Source of the DNA: Streptomyces sp. 130
Lineage (GTDB): Bacteria > Actinomycetota > Actinomycetes > Streptomycetales > Streptomycetaceae
Assembly (NCBI RefSeq): GCF_007096885.1
Contig: NZ_VJNO01000008.1
Span: 151,920-215,919 of the forward strand
Direction of reading: 5' to 3'
DNA length: 64,000 nucleotides
The translations under genes were made by a program, and so were the position numbers. Shown here one piece after another: positions 43,834 to 57,567 of this stretch (its first letter is position 1; every line of letters starts with the position of its first letter). Below the pieces are notes generated by a model. It was not told the DNA's origin, searched no databases, and saw only the letters and a program-made list of their open reading frames with translations.

Positions 43834-44598
43834 ATGGCACAGCGCGCACTTCCCCAGCCGGCGGCACGGCTGGGACGGGCCGTCACAGCGGCGGCCGGAA
43901 CAGCAACGGTCGGCGGCGTGGTCCTGCTGCTCCCGGACGGCGAACCCCACTCGCACCGCCGCCCCTCCGCCCTCTCCCACGCCCGCCTGCTCCCGCTGGC
44001 CCGCGCCCTGGCGCACGCGGGCCGCGCCGACGGCCTCACCGCCCATGTGGTGCGCTACCGCTGCCGCGGCTGGAACGAGGACGACGCCCACCTGGCGGCG
44101 GATGCCGAGTGGGCGGTGGACGAGGCCGTACGCCGCTACGGCGACGTCCCCCTCTGCCTGGCCGGCCACGGCATGGGCGCCCGAGCGGCCCTCCGCGCGG
44201 GCGGCCACCCGGCGGTCGGCGCGGTCCTGGCCATGGCCCCCTGGCTCCCCGGCGACCCGTCCGCCGCCCCCGAACCGGTCAAGCACCTGGTCGGCCGCCC
44301 GGTCCTGCTGGTCCACGGCACCAACGACGCCCGCTGCGCCCCGGACCTCTCCTTCCGCCTGGCCGAACGCGCCAAGAAGACCAACCGCGACACCTGCCGC
44401 TTCGAGGTCCACTCGGACGGCCACGCGCTACGCCAGCACCGCGCGGAGGTAGCGGCATTGGCCGCCGACTTCGTACGCGGCACGCTGTTCGGCCACGCGT
44501 ACGCCCGCCCGGTCACGGACGCACTGGCGGCACCGCCGCCGCTGGGCCTGCGGATGCCGCTGGCGGCGGGGTTCGGGGAGTCGTTGGGGGCGGGGTGA
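43834..44598 (+). CDS. Alpha/beta-hydrolase-fold protein, nucleophile replaced
   Basis: A 254-aa protein with an alpha/beta-hydrolase core: [39 protein letters not shown], the elbow [28 protein letters not shown] with the acid, and [11 protein letters not shown] with the catalytic His. The elbow should read GHSMG; here it is GHGMG, so the serine nucleophile is missing (one base, AGC versus GGC). Otherwise the fold looks well kept. Possibly a non-catalytic ligand-binding member. The ATG at 43834 is clear; it diverges from add. Confidence 0.75.
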   Translation: MAQRALPQPAARLGRAVTAAAGTATVGGVVLLLPDGEPHSHRRPSALSHARLLPLARALAHAGRADGLTAHVVRYRCRGWNEDDAHLAADAEWAVDEAVRRYGDVPLCLAGHGMGARAALRAGGHPAVGAVLAMAPWLPGDPSAAPEPVKHLVGRPVLLVHGTNDARCAPDLSFRLAERAKKTNRDTCRFEVHSDGHALRQHRAEVAALAADFVRGTLFGHAYARPVTDALAAPPPLGLRMPLAAGFGESLGAG

Positions 44599-44602
44599 GG
44601 GG

Positions 44603-47600
44603 CTAGCGATTCCCGGCTTCGCCTGCTGTGCACAGGTGCGTCTTCGTGATGCCGCCGATGGTGGCGATGGTTTCGGGAGCGATGTGGGACAGGGCCGGGA
44701 TCGTGTGATGCCAGCCAGGTGTGGTCAGGGCGTGTCGCAGGGCTCGCGTGGCGGGTTGCACGGCGGCCGGTACGGCCGGGGTCGTGTGGAGCGCCAGGTA
44801 CTGGATGGTGTGTGTGAACGCGTCCGTGCCGATCGGGTCAGGGACGGGGCAGGGGCGGCAGGGTACGCGGGCGTGGTGTGCGGCCACCGCTGTAAGCGCC
44901 ACGGCCCTGCGGTGCGGGGCGGAAGGGAGCATGGCCACGCGGTGCGCGGCGGTGTGGTCGCCCAGGGTGGCGTGCAGCACGGCCAGTGCGGCGGTGGGGA
45001 AATGGGCTGCCCCGCGACTGCTCAAGTCCCGCGTCAGCCACTCCAGCTGATGTACGGGCTCTTCCCCGTCACCGATGCGCAGGAACGCCTGCACCAGGAC
45101 ATCTCCGGGGCGCCAGGTGGCCGGATCGCTCCGCGTCGCCTGCTCCCGCTCGGCTGCCATGACCTCGTGGAACAGCTGCTGTTGGTGGGGCGGCAGATCT
45201 GCGACGGCGGGGAGGAGTTCCGCCAGCGCGGGCAGCAGCCCGAGGCTTCGGATCGCCTTCCGGGACGCGTGCAAGCGTTCCAGCACCGGACGGACGAGTT
45301 CGTACGCTGCTTCCGGGTCGTGTGAAGCGAGTTCGGCGGCGACGGCGGCCCGCGCCGCCCGGTCCGCCGTCCGCCAGGCGGCCCGTCCGCCCGGGCTCTG
45401 CGGTTGCCGGTGCCGTTCGACGTGGTCGACGGCGGCCGCCACCTCCCCTACCCGGGCGAAAGCCTGCGCGACAAACGCCCAGCTCCTGCCGACAGCCCCA
45501 CGGGCCGCTTCCCGGGCATGACGGCGCGCCTCGGCCGGCCGGTGGCGGTCCGCATGGGCCAGGGCCATGGCCGCGTGTACGCGCACCCGCTCGTCCGAGT
45601 GTCGCGCCAGGCCGAGCAGTTGCTCGGGATCGGCGGCCGCGTCGGTTCGGACGAGCGCGCCCGCCAGGTCCGGCAGCCAGACGGGCCCCCGGTCGCCGGA
45701 CCCCGCCAGGGGCAGGAGGGCCAGCGCCTGCTGCAGATGGTGCTCCGCGTCGTCCACGGCTCCGCGTCCGGCGAGGAGGACGGCTTGTTCAGCGAGCACG
45801 GTGGCCTCGGTGAACGCGTGATCCTCGGCGGCGGGCTCTTCCGGGGCGAGCACGGGCTCAGGAGCCACGGCGCGCTGCCCGAGCTCCAGAATGCGGGTGG
45901 CTTCCTCCGGCGTCCTCACGTCGGTGAGTGCCTGGGCGAGCACGGCGAGCGTGTGTTGGAAACCGAATTCCAGGTGGAAGGCGTCCGCCGGCGAACGCTC
46001 CCCGGCATCCGCGCGCAGTACGCTTTCGAGGTGGTCGCGGGCGGTGGCCGCGAGTTGCCGGGCCTGCGCAGGACGGGTGGGTGCCACGAACGACGCGGTG
46101 GCGGCGAGCGTGGCCACGGCCTCCAGTGAGGGGGCCTCCTGCCACACCCTCGTTACGTGCTCCAGCGCGAGGTCGTGCAGACGGCCGGCGCGGTCGGGGT
46201 CCGCGGCCGCCACCGTCTGCCAGACCTGCACCGCGACGGCCACGCCGCTGCCGTCCCCAGGCTCGGCCCGCTGTTCCAGTTCGTCCAGGAGCCGTGCCGC
46301 GTCCTGCGGATGCTCCGGTGCCAGCAGGGCAGCGGCCGATGCCCATGCGTCGATGCGGGCCGATCCGGTGCCCCGGGTGGAACGGAGCAGGGCGAGACCG
46401 TCCGCGTGCTGCTTCTGCTGGTCGCGGCCTGTCGCCGTCGTCAGCAGGGCGAGGGCCGCCCGCGCTGCCGCACCCTCCGCCTCATCGGTGACGTAGCCGC
46501 CCCGGTCCGCCTCCCGCAGTGCCGTACGCGCCCACCGCTCCGCCTCCCGGGCGGTGGCGGCGGCCTCCTGAACATCCGTCACCCGCACCGTCTCCGCGAG
46601 GTCGGCCAGCCGCAGCGCCTTGTCCACGGCACTCCCCGACGCGGCCGCCAGCGCTCGCCCCCGCCCCGGGTCCCCGAGCCGGGCAACGGCCTGCGCGACG
46701 GCCCCGGGCATCGGCCGCACCTGGCCCAGCAGCATCTCCCGGGAAACGGCGGCCGCGACGGCCGGGCCCAGGGGCGCCTGCTCCCTGTGACGGTGGGCGA
46801 GCAGGCACAGATGGGCGAGAGCGACATCGGCGCCGGAGCGGTCGGCGAGGCGGAGTTGGAAGCGGGGGTCGAGGACGAGAGCGTCGAGACGCGCGGCGTC
46901 CGAGGTGTCCTGGAGGAGGCGGATGTAGCCGGTCAGGAGGTAGTTGGGTGTGCTCTCTGGCCAGCCCTGGTCCCGGTACACCAGCGCCCAGCGGTGCAGG
47001 CTGTGGATGCTCCGGGCGAGAAAGGGCTTTCCCAAGTCCTGGCACGCGGATTGGAGCAGAACGTCGTGGGCCAGTACGAGAGTCTGTCGACCGGCTCGCG
47101 CCTCCTCCGCAGTCCTGACGTCCAGGGGCAGGAGGTCGGCGCGTGTCGGCGCCAGAGAACGGCTGACGACGGTACGGAGTCTGTCCTCGACATCGCATGC
47201 CGGGATCTCAAGGAGTTCCCCCAAATCCTCTGCGGTGAGGGCACCTCGCGCGGCGGCCAGCAGACCCAGCAGTGGGCGACCGATGGCGCGGTCGTCGCGA
47301 AGGACGCGCAATTCTGCCACGGCCATGTCGCGGATGATCTGCGCCGCAGGTGAGGGGGTGAGCTGCCGGACGATGGCAGGGTCCCGTAGGCAATGGTCCG
47401 GAGCCAGGTTCACCGGCACCCGTGGGTGAGGACGCCCGGTGACGATGACACGCATGTTGTGCGGGGGAGCCTTCGGCAATAGCCCGGCGATGCCTGTGCT
47501 GACCACATCCACGTCGGCGTCCTCGTCGAGCCCGTCAACGATCAGCACGAGCCGCCGTTTACGCTGCTCACATTCTTGGGCCGCTGCCTTGTACAACGGC

Positions 47601-48340
47601 TCAAGGTTCGGCTTCTGGACGGACACTGAGGGGTAGCGCCTCTTCCCCGCCGCGACGGCCAGCTGTTCCTTGACCGCCTGTACGAAGCCGTCTCGGTGGT
47701 CGGTGGCCAGGCGGCGCGAGATGACGTAGTGCGCGACATCCACCCCAGCGGGCAGTGCATGGATTGCGAACCAGCTCACCAGGGCCGTCTTCCCGGCCCA
47801 GGGGCCCGCCTGCCACCACAGGTAGGAGGGTGCACCGTCGGGCGCCTTCACAAATGCCTGGAGTGCCGCCAGTTCCTCGTCCCGGCCGTCGAGAACGCCG
47901 GGAAGCACCTGGAGCAGGGCAGGCGACGCTCCACGGAGCAGACGGCCCCGGGAAGACCCGTGAACGCGCGGCCCGGGGCCGCCCCTCCCGCTGTTGCTGA
48001 GGTCCTTTGCCGCCGTCAGCCAGGCGGCCCAGAAGCCCGGCGGTGCCTTGCGGTACCCCGGTGAAAGCCCTTCCGCACGGTCCTCCAAGAAGGGGATCAG
48101 CACGTCCCGGACGCACTTGGCGTACTCCGCCTTCGTCGGGGGCGTCTCGTTGAACCAGTCGGTGAAACGCCTCTTGTCCACCTCGTAGCCGTGCTTGGCG
48201 GCGTGGCTCACGAGGCGCGCATATCCCACCCCGGAATGGCCGCCCGCGGCCTCGTACAACTCCTTGAACTTGCTCATGAAGGTGGGCCCCTGTGCTGGCT
48301 CGCCTCGTCCGTCGCCCGCCGAAGACTTCACCGGACACAT
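44603..48340 (-). CDS. STAND/NACHT-type NTPase with helical-repeat C-terminus
   Basis: A 1245-aa signal-transduction ATPase. An N-terminal helical domain (about residues 22-110, SKFKELYEAAGGHSGVGY and RRFTDWFNETPPTKAEYAKCVRD) could be DNA- or protein-binding. The NTPase core has Walker A AGPWAGKTAL near residue 190 and Walker B RLVLIVDGLDED near 265, then a winged-helix-like region (LGLLAAARGALTAEDLGELLEIP). The remaining 750 residues are Ala-rich helical pairs of TPR type (for example DDAEHHLQQALALLPL). Such proteins act as oligomerising sensors, often in phage defence. I used the ATG at 48340, 7 nt after GAGGGG; 48277 is an alternative. A small TM-protein gene diverges from it and a Cascade operon is adjacent. 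Confidence 0.8.
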   Translation of the reverse strand: MCPVKSSAGDGRGEPAQGPTFMSKFKELYEAAGGHSGVGYARLVSHAAKHGYEVDKRRFTDWFNETPPTKAEYAKCVRDVLIPFLEDRAEGLSPGYRKAPPGFWAAWLTAAKDLSNSGRGGPGPRVHGSSRGRLLRGASPALLQVLPGVLDGRDEELAALQAFVKAPDGAPSYLWWQAGPWAGKTALVSWFAIHALPAGVDVAHYVISRRLATDHRDGFVQAVKEQLAVAAGKRRYPSVSVQKPNLEPLYKAAAQECEQRKRRLVLIVDGLDEDADVDVVSTGIAGLLPKAPPHNMRVIVTGRPHPRVPVNLAPDHCLRDPAIVRQLTPSPAAQIIRDMAVAELRVLRDDRAIGRPLLGLLAAARGALTAEDLGELLEIPACDVEDRLRTVVSRSLAPTRADLLPLDVRTAEEARAGRQTLVLAHDVLLQSACQDLGKPFLARSIHSLHRWALVYRDQGWPESTPNYLLTGYIRLLQDTSDAARLDALVLDPRFQLRLADRSGADVALAHLCLLAHRHREQAPLGPAVAAAVSREMLLGQVRPMPGAVAQAVARLGDPGRGRALAAASGSAVDKALRLADLAETVRVTDVQEAAATAREAERWARTALREADRGGYVTDEAEGAAARAALALLTTATGRDQQKQHADGLALLRSTRGTGSARIDAWASAAALLAPEHPQDAARLLDELEQRAEPGDGSGVAVAVQVWQTVAAADPDRAGRLHDLALEHVTRVWQEAPSLEAVATLAATASFVAPTRPAQARQLAATARDHLESVLRADAGERSPADAFHLEFGFQHTLAVLAQALTDVRTPEEATRILELGQRAVAPEPVLAPEEPAAEDHAFTEATVLAEQAVLLAGRGAVDDAEHHLQQALALLPLAGSGDRGPVWLPDLAGALVRTDAAADPEQLLGLARHSDERVRVHAAMALAHADRHRPAEARRHAREAARGAVGRSWAFVAQAFARVGEVAAAVDHVERHRQPQSPGGRAAWRTADRAARAAVAAELASHDPEAAYELVRPVLERLHASRKAIRSLGLLPALAELLPAVADLPPHQQQLFHEVMAAEREQATRSDPATWRPGDVLVQAFLRIGDGEEPVHQLEWLTRDLSSRGAAHFPTAALAVLHATLGDHTAAHRVAMLPSAPHRRAVALTAVAAHHARVPCRPCPVPDPIGTDAFTHTIQYLALHTTPAVPAAVQPATRALRHALTTPGWHHTIPALSHIAPETIATIGGITKTHLCTAGEAGNR

Positions 48341-48475
48341 ATTCATTCCCCTCTGACCTGCGGATACTGCACTGTTTCGCGTCAGCGGACTTCGCCGGAT
48401 ACTGGGTTCATGGCCGATATCTGAGGCACGCCGCCCGGCGGAGAAGCCCCGGGCGACACCCGTGAGGAGATCCAC

Positions 48476-48658
48476 ATGTCCGGCCTGCCGCCCGTCCTCG
48501 AATCCGTCCTGCAAGGAACTGCCGCCACCGGCCTCGCCTACGTCGGAGCCGTCGTCACCGTCGCTGCCTCCTCCGTGCTCTTCCGCAGCCCGGAGCGCCG
48601 GCGCGACGCGCGGGCGACGCTGACGATCCTGCTGCGGCGTGGCGGTGGGAAGCGGTGA
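48476..48658 (+). CDS. 60-aa single-TM protein divergent from the NTPase
   Basis: A short protein with a GAGGAG ribosome-binding site 6 nt before the ATG. A membrane segment (about residues 15-38, ATGLAYVGAVVTVAASSVLF) is followed by a strongly basic tail (RSPERRRDARATLTILLRRGGGKR). Small TM proteins paired with STAND NTPases can be membrane-disrupting effectors or holin-like partners, but here that is only a suggestion from the pairing. No family is recognised. Confidence 0.6.
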   Translation: MSGLPPVLESVLQGTAATGLAYVGAVVTVAASSVLFRSPERRRDARATLTILLRRGGGKR

Positions 48659-48714
48659 TGCCCGCAGGGCTGGTCGCGGTGGGGGCCAAGGGCCTACTCT
48701 CTGCCCTTGCCGGA

Positions 48715-48792
48715 GGTTCCCCGCAGGCGCGGGGGATGACCCCCGTTAGGAGCAGCGCCTCCTTGGCCCCCGCGTGCGCGGGGATGCTCTCC
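48715..48792 (+). CRISPR. CRISPR repeat remnants, cas6e-proximal
   Basis: Two type I-E-like repeat copies on the plus strand: GGTTCCCCGCAGGCGCGGGG with GATGACCCC (48715-48743) and GGCCCCCGCGTGCGCGGGG with ATGCTCTCC (48765-48792). Their start-to-start distance is 50 nt instead of the usual 61, so the spacer between them is only about 21 nt. They differ at several bases. I read this as a decayed array end, not a working array. Confidence 0.5.
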
Positions 48793-48797
48793 GCCGG

Positions 48798-53890
<5,093 letters not shown>

Positions 53891-54333
53891 GCTCCACCGT
53901 CTCCTCATGCTCTTAACGGTTCCCTGCTCGAACGAGACAGGACGCTAGCAGCCGGACGCCCGCGCGGTTCGAGGTTTGGGACATCCTCAACGAGCTTGCG
54001 CGACGGTCCAGTTGCCGCCCGAGGCGCATGACTCCCCGCACGCGCGGGGCCGACCCCCACGAGAGCCGTTCCGATTCCCCGGACCAGCCTGCTCCCCGCA
54101 CGCGCGCGGCGATGCCGCCGCGACGACTGCGGGCTGGTCGCCGGGGCACAGCTTCCACTGCGCGGGCGACGTCCCCCGCCCACCTCCCCGCCGTCGGTCT
54201 CCGTACGCACCGCCCGCTGTGAACCATCCGCAGCGGGCATGCCGACGGCCGCCGGCCGGCCCTGGGCGTGACGGACGAGGGCCGCACCGCCCTCGCGCTC
54301 GCCGAGGAACCGGCGCCCGCGCCGGAGACCCCC
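53891..54333. other. Intergenic region upstream of cse1
   Basis: This 443-nt region must hold the cas operon promoter or leader and contains the two CRISPR repeat remnants at 54031-54117. No gene is seen. A short open stretch from 54268 (MTDEGRTALALAEE) looks faintly like a MarR C-terminal helix but has no upstream domain. Confidence 0.55.
54031..54117 (+). CRISPR. Two-repeat CRISPR remnant upstream of cse1
   Basis: ACTCCCCGCACGCGCGGGGC with CGACCCC (54031-54057) and GCTCCCCGCACGCGCGCGGC with GATGCCG (54091-54117) share the CCCCGCACGCGCG stem and are offset by 60 nt, the normal repeat-plus-spacer length of type I-E. One 33-nt spacer lies between (54058-54090). The second copy has lost a stem base. 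Both are on the plus strand, like the remnants at 48715. Confidence 0.6.
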
Positions 54334-55287
54334 TCACCCCGGCAGCAAACTCCCCCGCCGCCCCAGCAGGAACCGTTTGAACGCCGCCACCGGGGCCGTG
54401 TCCGGGTGGCCGTCCAGCCAGGCCACGCCGATCTCGCGCACCGCGCGCGGCGCCGTCACCGTCAGCTCCACCACGCCCGGGCGGGCCACCGCCGGAGGTG
54501 GGAGGAGGGCCACGCCCAGGCCCGCCGCGACCAGGCCGCGCAGGGTCTCCGCCTCCTCGCCCTCGAAGGCGACGCGGGGGACGAAGCCGGCCTGGGCGCA
54601 GAGGTCGTCCGTGATGCGGCGGAGGCCGTAGCCGGGTTCGAGGGTGACGAACGTTTCATCGGCGGCTTCGGCCAGGCGGATGCGGCGGCGGGTGGCGAGG
54701 GGGTGGTCGTCGGGGACGACCAGGCGGAGGCGTTGTTCGTCGAGGCGGCGGGTGACCAGGTCGGGGGCGTCCGGGACCGGGGAGGTGAGGCAGAGGTCGA
54801 GGCCGCCGGCACGGAGGCGTTCGATCATGGCCTCGCCGTAGTTCTGGACGAGCTGGAAGCGGACCCGGGGGTGGTCGGCCCGGAAGGCGCGGATGAGGGC
54901 GGGGACGGTTTCGGAGCCCATCGTGTGGAGAAAGCCGAAGGCCACCTTGCCCGCGGTGGGGTCGGCGTCGGCGCGTACCGAGTCGGCGGCCTTCTCCACC
55001 TCCGCGAGGGCGCGCTCGGCCGAGCCGAGGAAAGTGCGGCCGGCGGGGGTCAGGGAGACCGTGCGGCCCTTGCGCGCGAACAGGGCGACGCCCAGGTCGT
55101 CCTCCAGCCGCACCATCGCCCGGGAGAGCGTGGACTGCGGGACGCCGAGTTCCTGCGCGGCGCGGGTGACGTGTTCGTGCCGGGCCACCGCCTCGAAGTA
55201 CGCGAGCCGCGGTGCGAGGACCGCGCGGATGTCTTCTTCGTAACTGCTCGGTGACAGCCGGGGCTGTGAGCTGCGTTGATGCGCCAT
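54334..55287 (-). CDS. LysR-family transcriptional regulator
   Basis: A 317-aa LysR regulator. The helix-turn-helix is LAYFEAVARHEHVTRAAQELGVPQSTLSRAMVRLEDDLGVALFARKGRTVSLT, and the effector domain (from about residue 110, GKVAFGFLHTMGSETVPALIRAF) is of the periplasmic-binding type. It is divergent from an MFS exporter with 63 nt between them, the classic arrangement for a LysR regulator of an efflux gene. The first 20 residues (MAHQRSSQPRLSPSSYEEDI) are extra; the start at 55287 may therefore be slightly too long. Confidence 0.9.
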   Translation of the reverse strand: MAHQRSSQPRLSPSSYEEDIRAVLAPRLAYFEAVARHEHVTRAAQELGVPQSTLSRAMVRLEDDLGVALFARKGRTVSLTPAGRTFLGSAERALAEVEKAADSVRADADPTAGKVAFGFLHTMGSETVPALIRAFRADHPRVRFQLVQNYGEAMIERLRAGGLDLCLTSPVPDAPDLVTRRLDEQRLRLVVPDDHPLATRRRIRLAEAADETFVTLEPGYGLRRITDDLCAQAGFVPRVAFEGEEAETLRGLVAAGLGVALLPPPAVARPGVVELTVTAPRAVREIGVAWLDGHPDTAPVAAFKRFLLGRRGSLLPG

Positions 55288-55309
55288 GGGATTGATTATT
55301 CGCTGTTTG

Positions 55310-55322
55310 TGCATTGGACGCA
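55310..55322. promoter_or_regulatory. LysR-type T-N11-A box
   Basis: TGCATTGGACGCA, with TGC/GCA ends, lies in the 63-nt gap between the LysR and MFS genes. It fits the T-N11-A pattern expected for the divergent regulator. Confidence 0.4.
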
Positions 55323-55350
55323 TGAATCGCCTGCGGCATACGTTCCCTGC

Positions 55351-56649
55351 ATGCCTCCTGCCAGTACCGGGGCGTCCACCCTCACCGTGGCCGCCTCGAC
55401 CCAGTCGTCCCCCGTCGCCGACACCACCGACCGCCTCGAACCCGGGCGCCCCGGCTACCGCCGGATGAGCTTCGCCCTCTTCGCCGCCGGTGTCGCGACC
55501 TTCGCGCTCCTCTACTCCACGCAGGCGCTGCTGCCCGCCGTCTCCGCGTCCTTCGGCGCGACGGCCGGACAGGCGAGCTGGACGGTGTCCGCCGCGACCG
55601 GGGCGCTGGCGCTGTGCGTGCTGCCGCTGAGCGCGCTGTCCGAGCGGTTCGGGCGGCGGCAGATGATGACCGCCTCGCTGGTGGTCGCGGTGACGGTCGG
55701 CCTGTTCGTTCCGTTCGCCCCCTCGCTGGGCTGGCTGATCGCGCTGCGCGCGGTCCAGGGCGCCGCGCTGGCCGGACTGCCCGCCTCCGCGATGGCGTAC
55801 CTGGCGGAGGAGGTGCGGCCCAAGGCGCTCGTCGCCGCGATCGGGCTGTTCGTGGCCGGCAACAGCATCGGCGGGATGAGCGGCCGCATCCTCACCGGCT
55901 GGATCGCGCAGCTGTGGGGCTGGCGGGCGGCGGTCGGCGCGGTCGGGCTGCTGGCCGTGGCCTGCGCGGTCGTCTTCCACTTCATGATCCCGCGCGCCCG
56001 GAACTTCACCCCCGGGACGCTGAACCCGAAGGCGCTCGCGCGTACCGTCGGTTCGCACCTCGCGAACCCGCTGCTGCGGCGGCTGTACGCGATCGGCGCG
56101 CTGTTCATGACGGTGTTCGGGGCCGTGTACACGGTCATCGGGTACCGGCTGGTCGAAGCCCCGTTCAACCTGCCGCAGGGCATCGTCGGTTCGATCTTCC
56201 TCGTGTACCTGGTCGGTACGGTCTCCTCCGCCGCCGCCGGACGGTTGGTCGGCCGGCTGGGGCGGCGGGGCGCGCTGTACCTCGCGGTCTCGACCACGGC
56301 CGCCGGGCTGCTGCTCTCGCTGGGCGACGCGCTGGCCGCCGTGCTCCTCGGCCTGGTCCTGATCACGGCCGGCTTCTTCGCCGGGCACGCCGTCGCCTCG
56401 TCCTCGGTGAGCCGTACGGCGACGACGGGCCGCGCCCAGGCTTCGGCGCTGTACCAGTCGGCGTACTACCTCGGCTCCAGCGCGGGCGGCACGCTCGGCG
56501 CGGTAGCCTTCCACGCCGGCGGCTGGGCGGGCACGGTCGCGCTGGGTCTGCTCGCGGTCCTCGGAGTCGTATCCATCACGCTGTACGGGACGCGGGCCGC
56601 CCGCGCCGAACGGCTGCGGCCCGCCGCCGTGGCGCCCGTACAGAACTGA
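55351..56649 (+). CDS. MFS transporter (drug efflux type)
   Basis: A 432-aa major facilitator with twelve hydrophobic segments. The loop after TM2 reads LSERFGRRQMMTASL (motif A) and the C-terminal half repeats it as LVGRLGRRGALYLA. LRAVQGAALAGLPASAMAYLAEEV fits TM4-TM5 of YnfM/AraJ-like members. Export of a small molecule by proton antiport is likely; the substrate is unknown. It is controlled presumably by the divergent LysR protein. Confidence 0.88.
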   Translation: MPPASTGASTLTVAASTQSSPVADTTDRLEPGRPGYRRMSFALFAAGVATFALLYSTQALLPAVSASFGATAGQASWTVSAATGALALCVLPLSALSERFGRRQMMTASLVVAVTVGLFVPFAPSLGWLIALRAVQGAALAGLPASAMAYLAEEVRPKALVAAIGLFVAGNSIGGMSGRILTGWIAQLWGWRAAVGAVGLLAVACAVVFHFMIPRARNFTPGTLNPKALARTVGSHLANPLLRRLYAIGALFMTVFGAVYTVIGYRLVEAPFNLPQGIVGSIFLVYLVGTVSSAAAGRLVGRLGRRGALYLAVSTTAAGLLLSLGDALAAVLLGLVLITAGFFAGHAVASSSVSRTATTGRAQASALYQSAYYLGSSAGGTLGAVAFHAGGWAGTVALGLLAVLGVVSITLYGTRAARAERLRPAAVAPVQN

Positions 56650-56734
56650 GACATTCGGCGCACAACCAACCGCTCCCCTTCGCGCATCTAGCAGGCGGAA
56701 TCACCGCGGTGCGCGCGAAGGGGAGTTGGCGTAC

Positions 56735-57469
56735 ATGGGAGTCAGGAAGAACATGCGGGATATAAGGGGCATTGCGGGCGTACGGGTGCGAAGGGGGCTC
56801 GTCATGTCCGTCGCGGGTCTGACCGCGATACCGGCGTTCGTCCTCGGTACGGGCACGGCCGCGCAGGCTGCGTCCTGCACGACGTCCACGGGCCCGTACC
56901 AGAAGCAGGTCGAGAAGTACCTGCACCTGAAGGTGGACGGCAGGCAGTCGGCGGCGGACTGCAAGAAGATCCGGTCGTTCCAGAGCACCTACGGCGTCAC
57001 TCCGACCATCGGTTACGCGGGACCGGTCACCTGGCGCACGATGCAGACGCTCACCGCGCAGAAGGCGGCCGGCAAGAACCCGAACAAGGCCGGGAAGTGC
57101 CCGACCAACAAGGGGCGCATCGCCTGCGTCGACCTGACGCGGCAGATCAGCTGGATCCAGGACGGCAAGAAGCTGAAGTTCGGGCCGGTGCCGGTGCGGA
57201 CGGGGCGGGACAAGTACGAGACGCGGACGGGCGCCAAGAAGATCTACTGGCGTCACAAGAACCACGTGTCGTCGATCTACCACGTGGCCATGCCGTACTC
57301 GCAGTTCTTCGACGGCGGCCAGGCGTTCCACGCGGTCGGCGTGAAGATGTGGAATCCGCCGGGATCGCACGGCTGCGTCAACATGCGCACCTCGGACGCG
57401 AAGTCATACTGGAATCTGTTGAAGAACGGCGACGACGTCTACGTGTACGGCCGCAAGCCGGGGACCTGA
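56735..57469 (+). CDS. L,D-transpeptidase family protein
   Basis: A 244-aa exported protein. A basic N-terminus and a hydrophobic signal (SVAGLTAIPAFVLGTGTAAQA) are followed by a peptidoglycan-binding-like domain (about residues 50-120, QKQVEKYLHLKVDGRQSAADCKKIRSFQ) and a YkuD catalytic domain with HAVGVKMWNPPGSHGCVNMRTSDA, which contains the catalytic His and Cys. It would crosslink peptidoglycan 3-3 or attach proteins. The ATG at 56735 is 9 nt after GGGGAG. It is unrelated in domain layout to the lipoprotein type at position 1. Confidence 0.88.
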   Translation: MGVRKNMRDIRGIAGVRVRRGLVMSVAGLTAIPAFVLGTGTAAQAASCTTSTGPYQKQVEKYLHLKVDGRQSAADCKKIRSFQSTYGVTPTIGYAGPVTWRTMQTLTAQKAAGKNPNKAGKCPTNKGRIACVDLTRQISWIQDGKKLKFGPVPVRTGRDKYETRTGAKKIYWRHKNHVSSIYHVAMPYSQFFDGGQAFHAVGVKMWNPPGSHGCVNMRTSDAKSYWNLLKNGDDVYVYGRKPGT

Positions 57470-57567
57470 CGGCTGCCGCTCGCCCGCCCCGTTGTCAGTG
57501 CCCCGCTGTAGCTTCCGAAGTGCTGGACGAAGTGAGCGGTGTCACGGCACGACAGGGTGGATCGGCG

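Noticed and set aside
48715..48792. A functional CRISPR array after cas6e
   Set aside because: Only two diverged repeats with a 50-nt period and a 21-nt spacer; GC-rich CCCCGC-N4-GCGGGG hairpins are also common by chance in this genome. Kept as a remnant only.
54268..54345. MarR-family C-terminal fragment (MTDEGRTALALAEE)
   Set aside because: Only about 14 residues look like the family and no helix-turn-helix precedes them in any frame, so the resemblance is too short to support a pseudogene.
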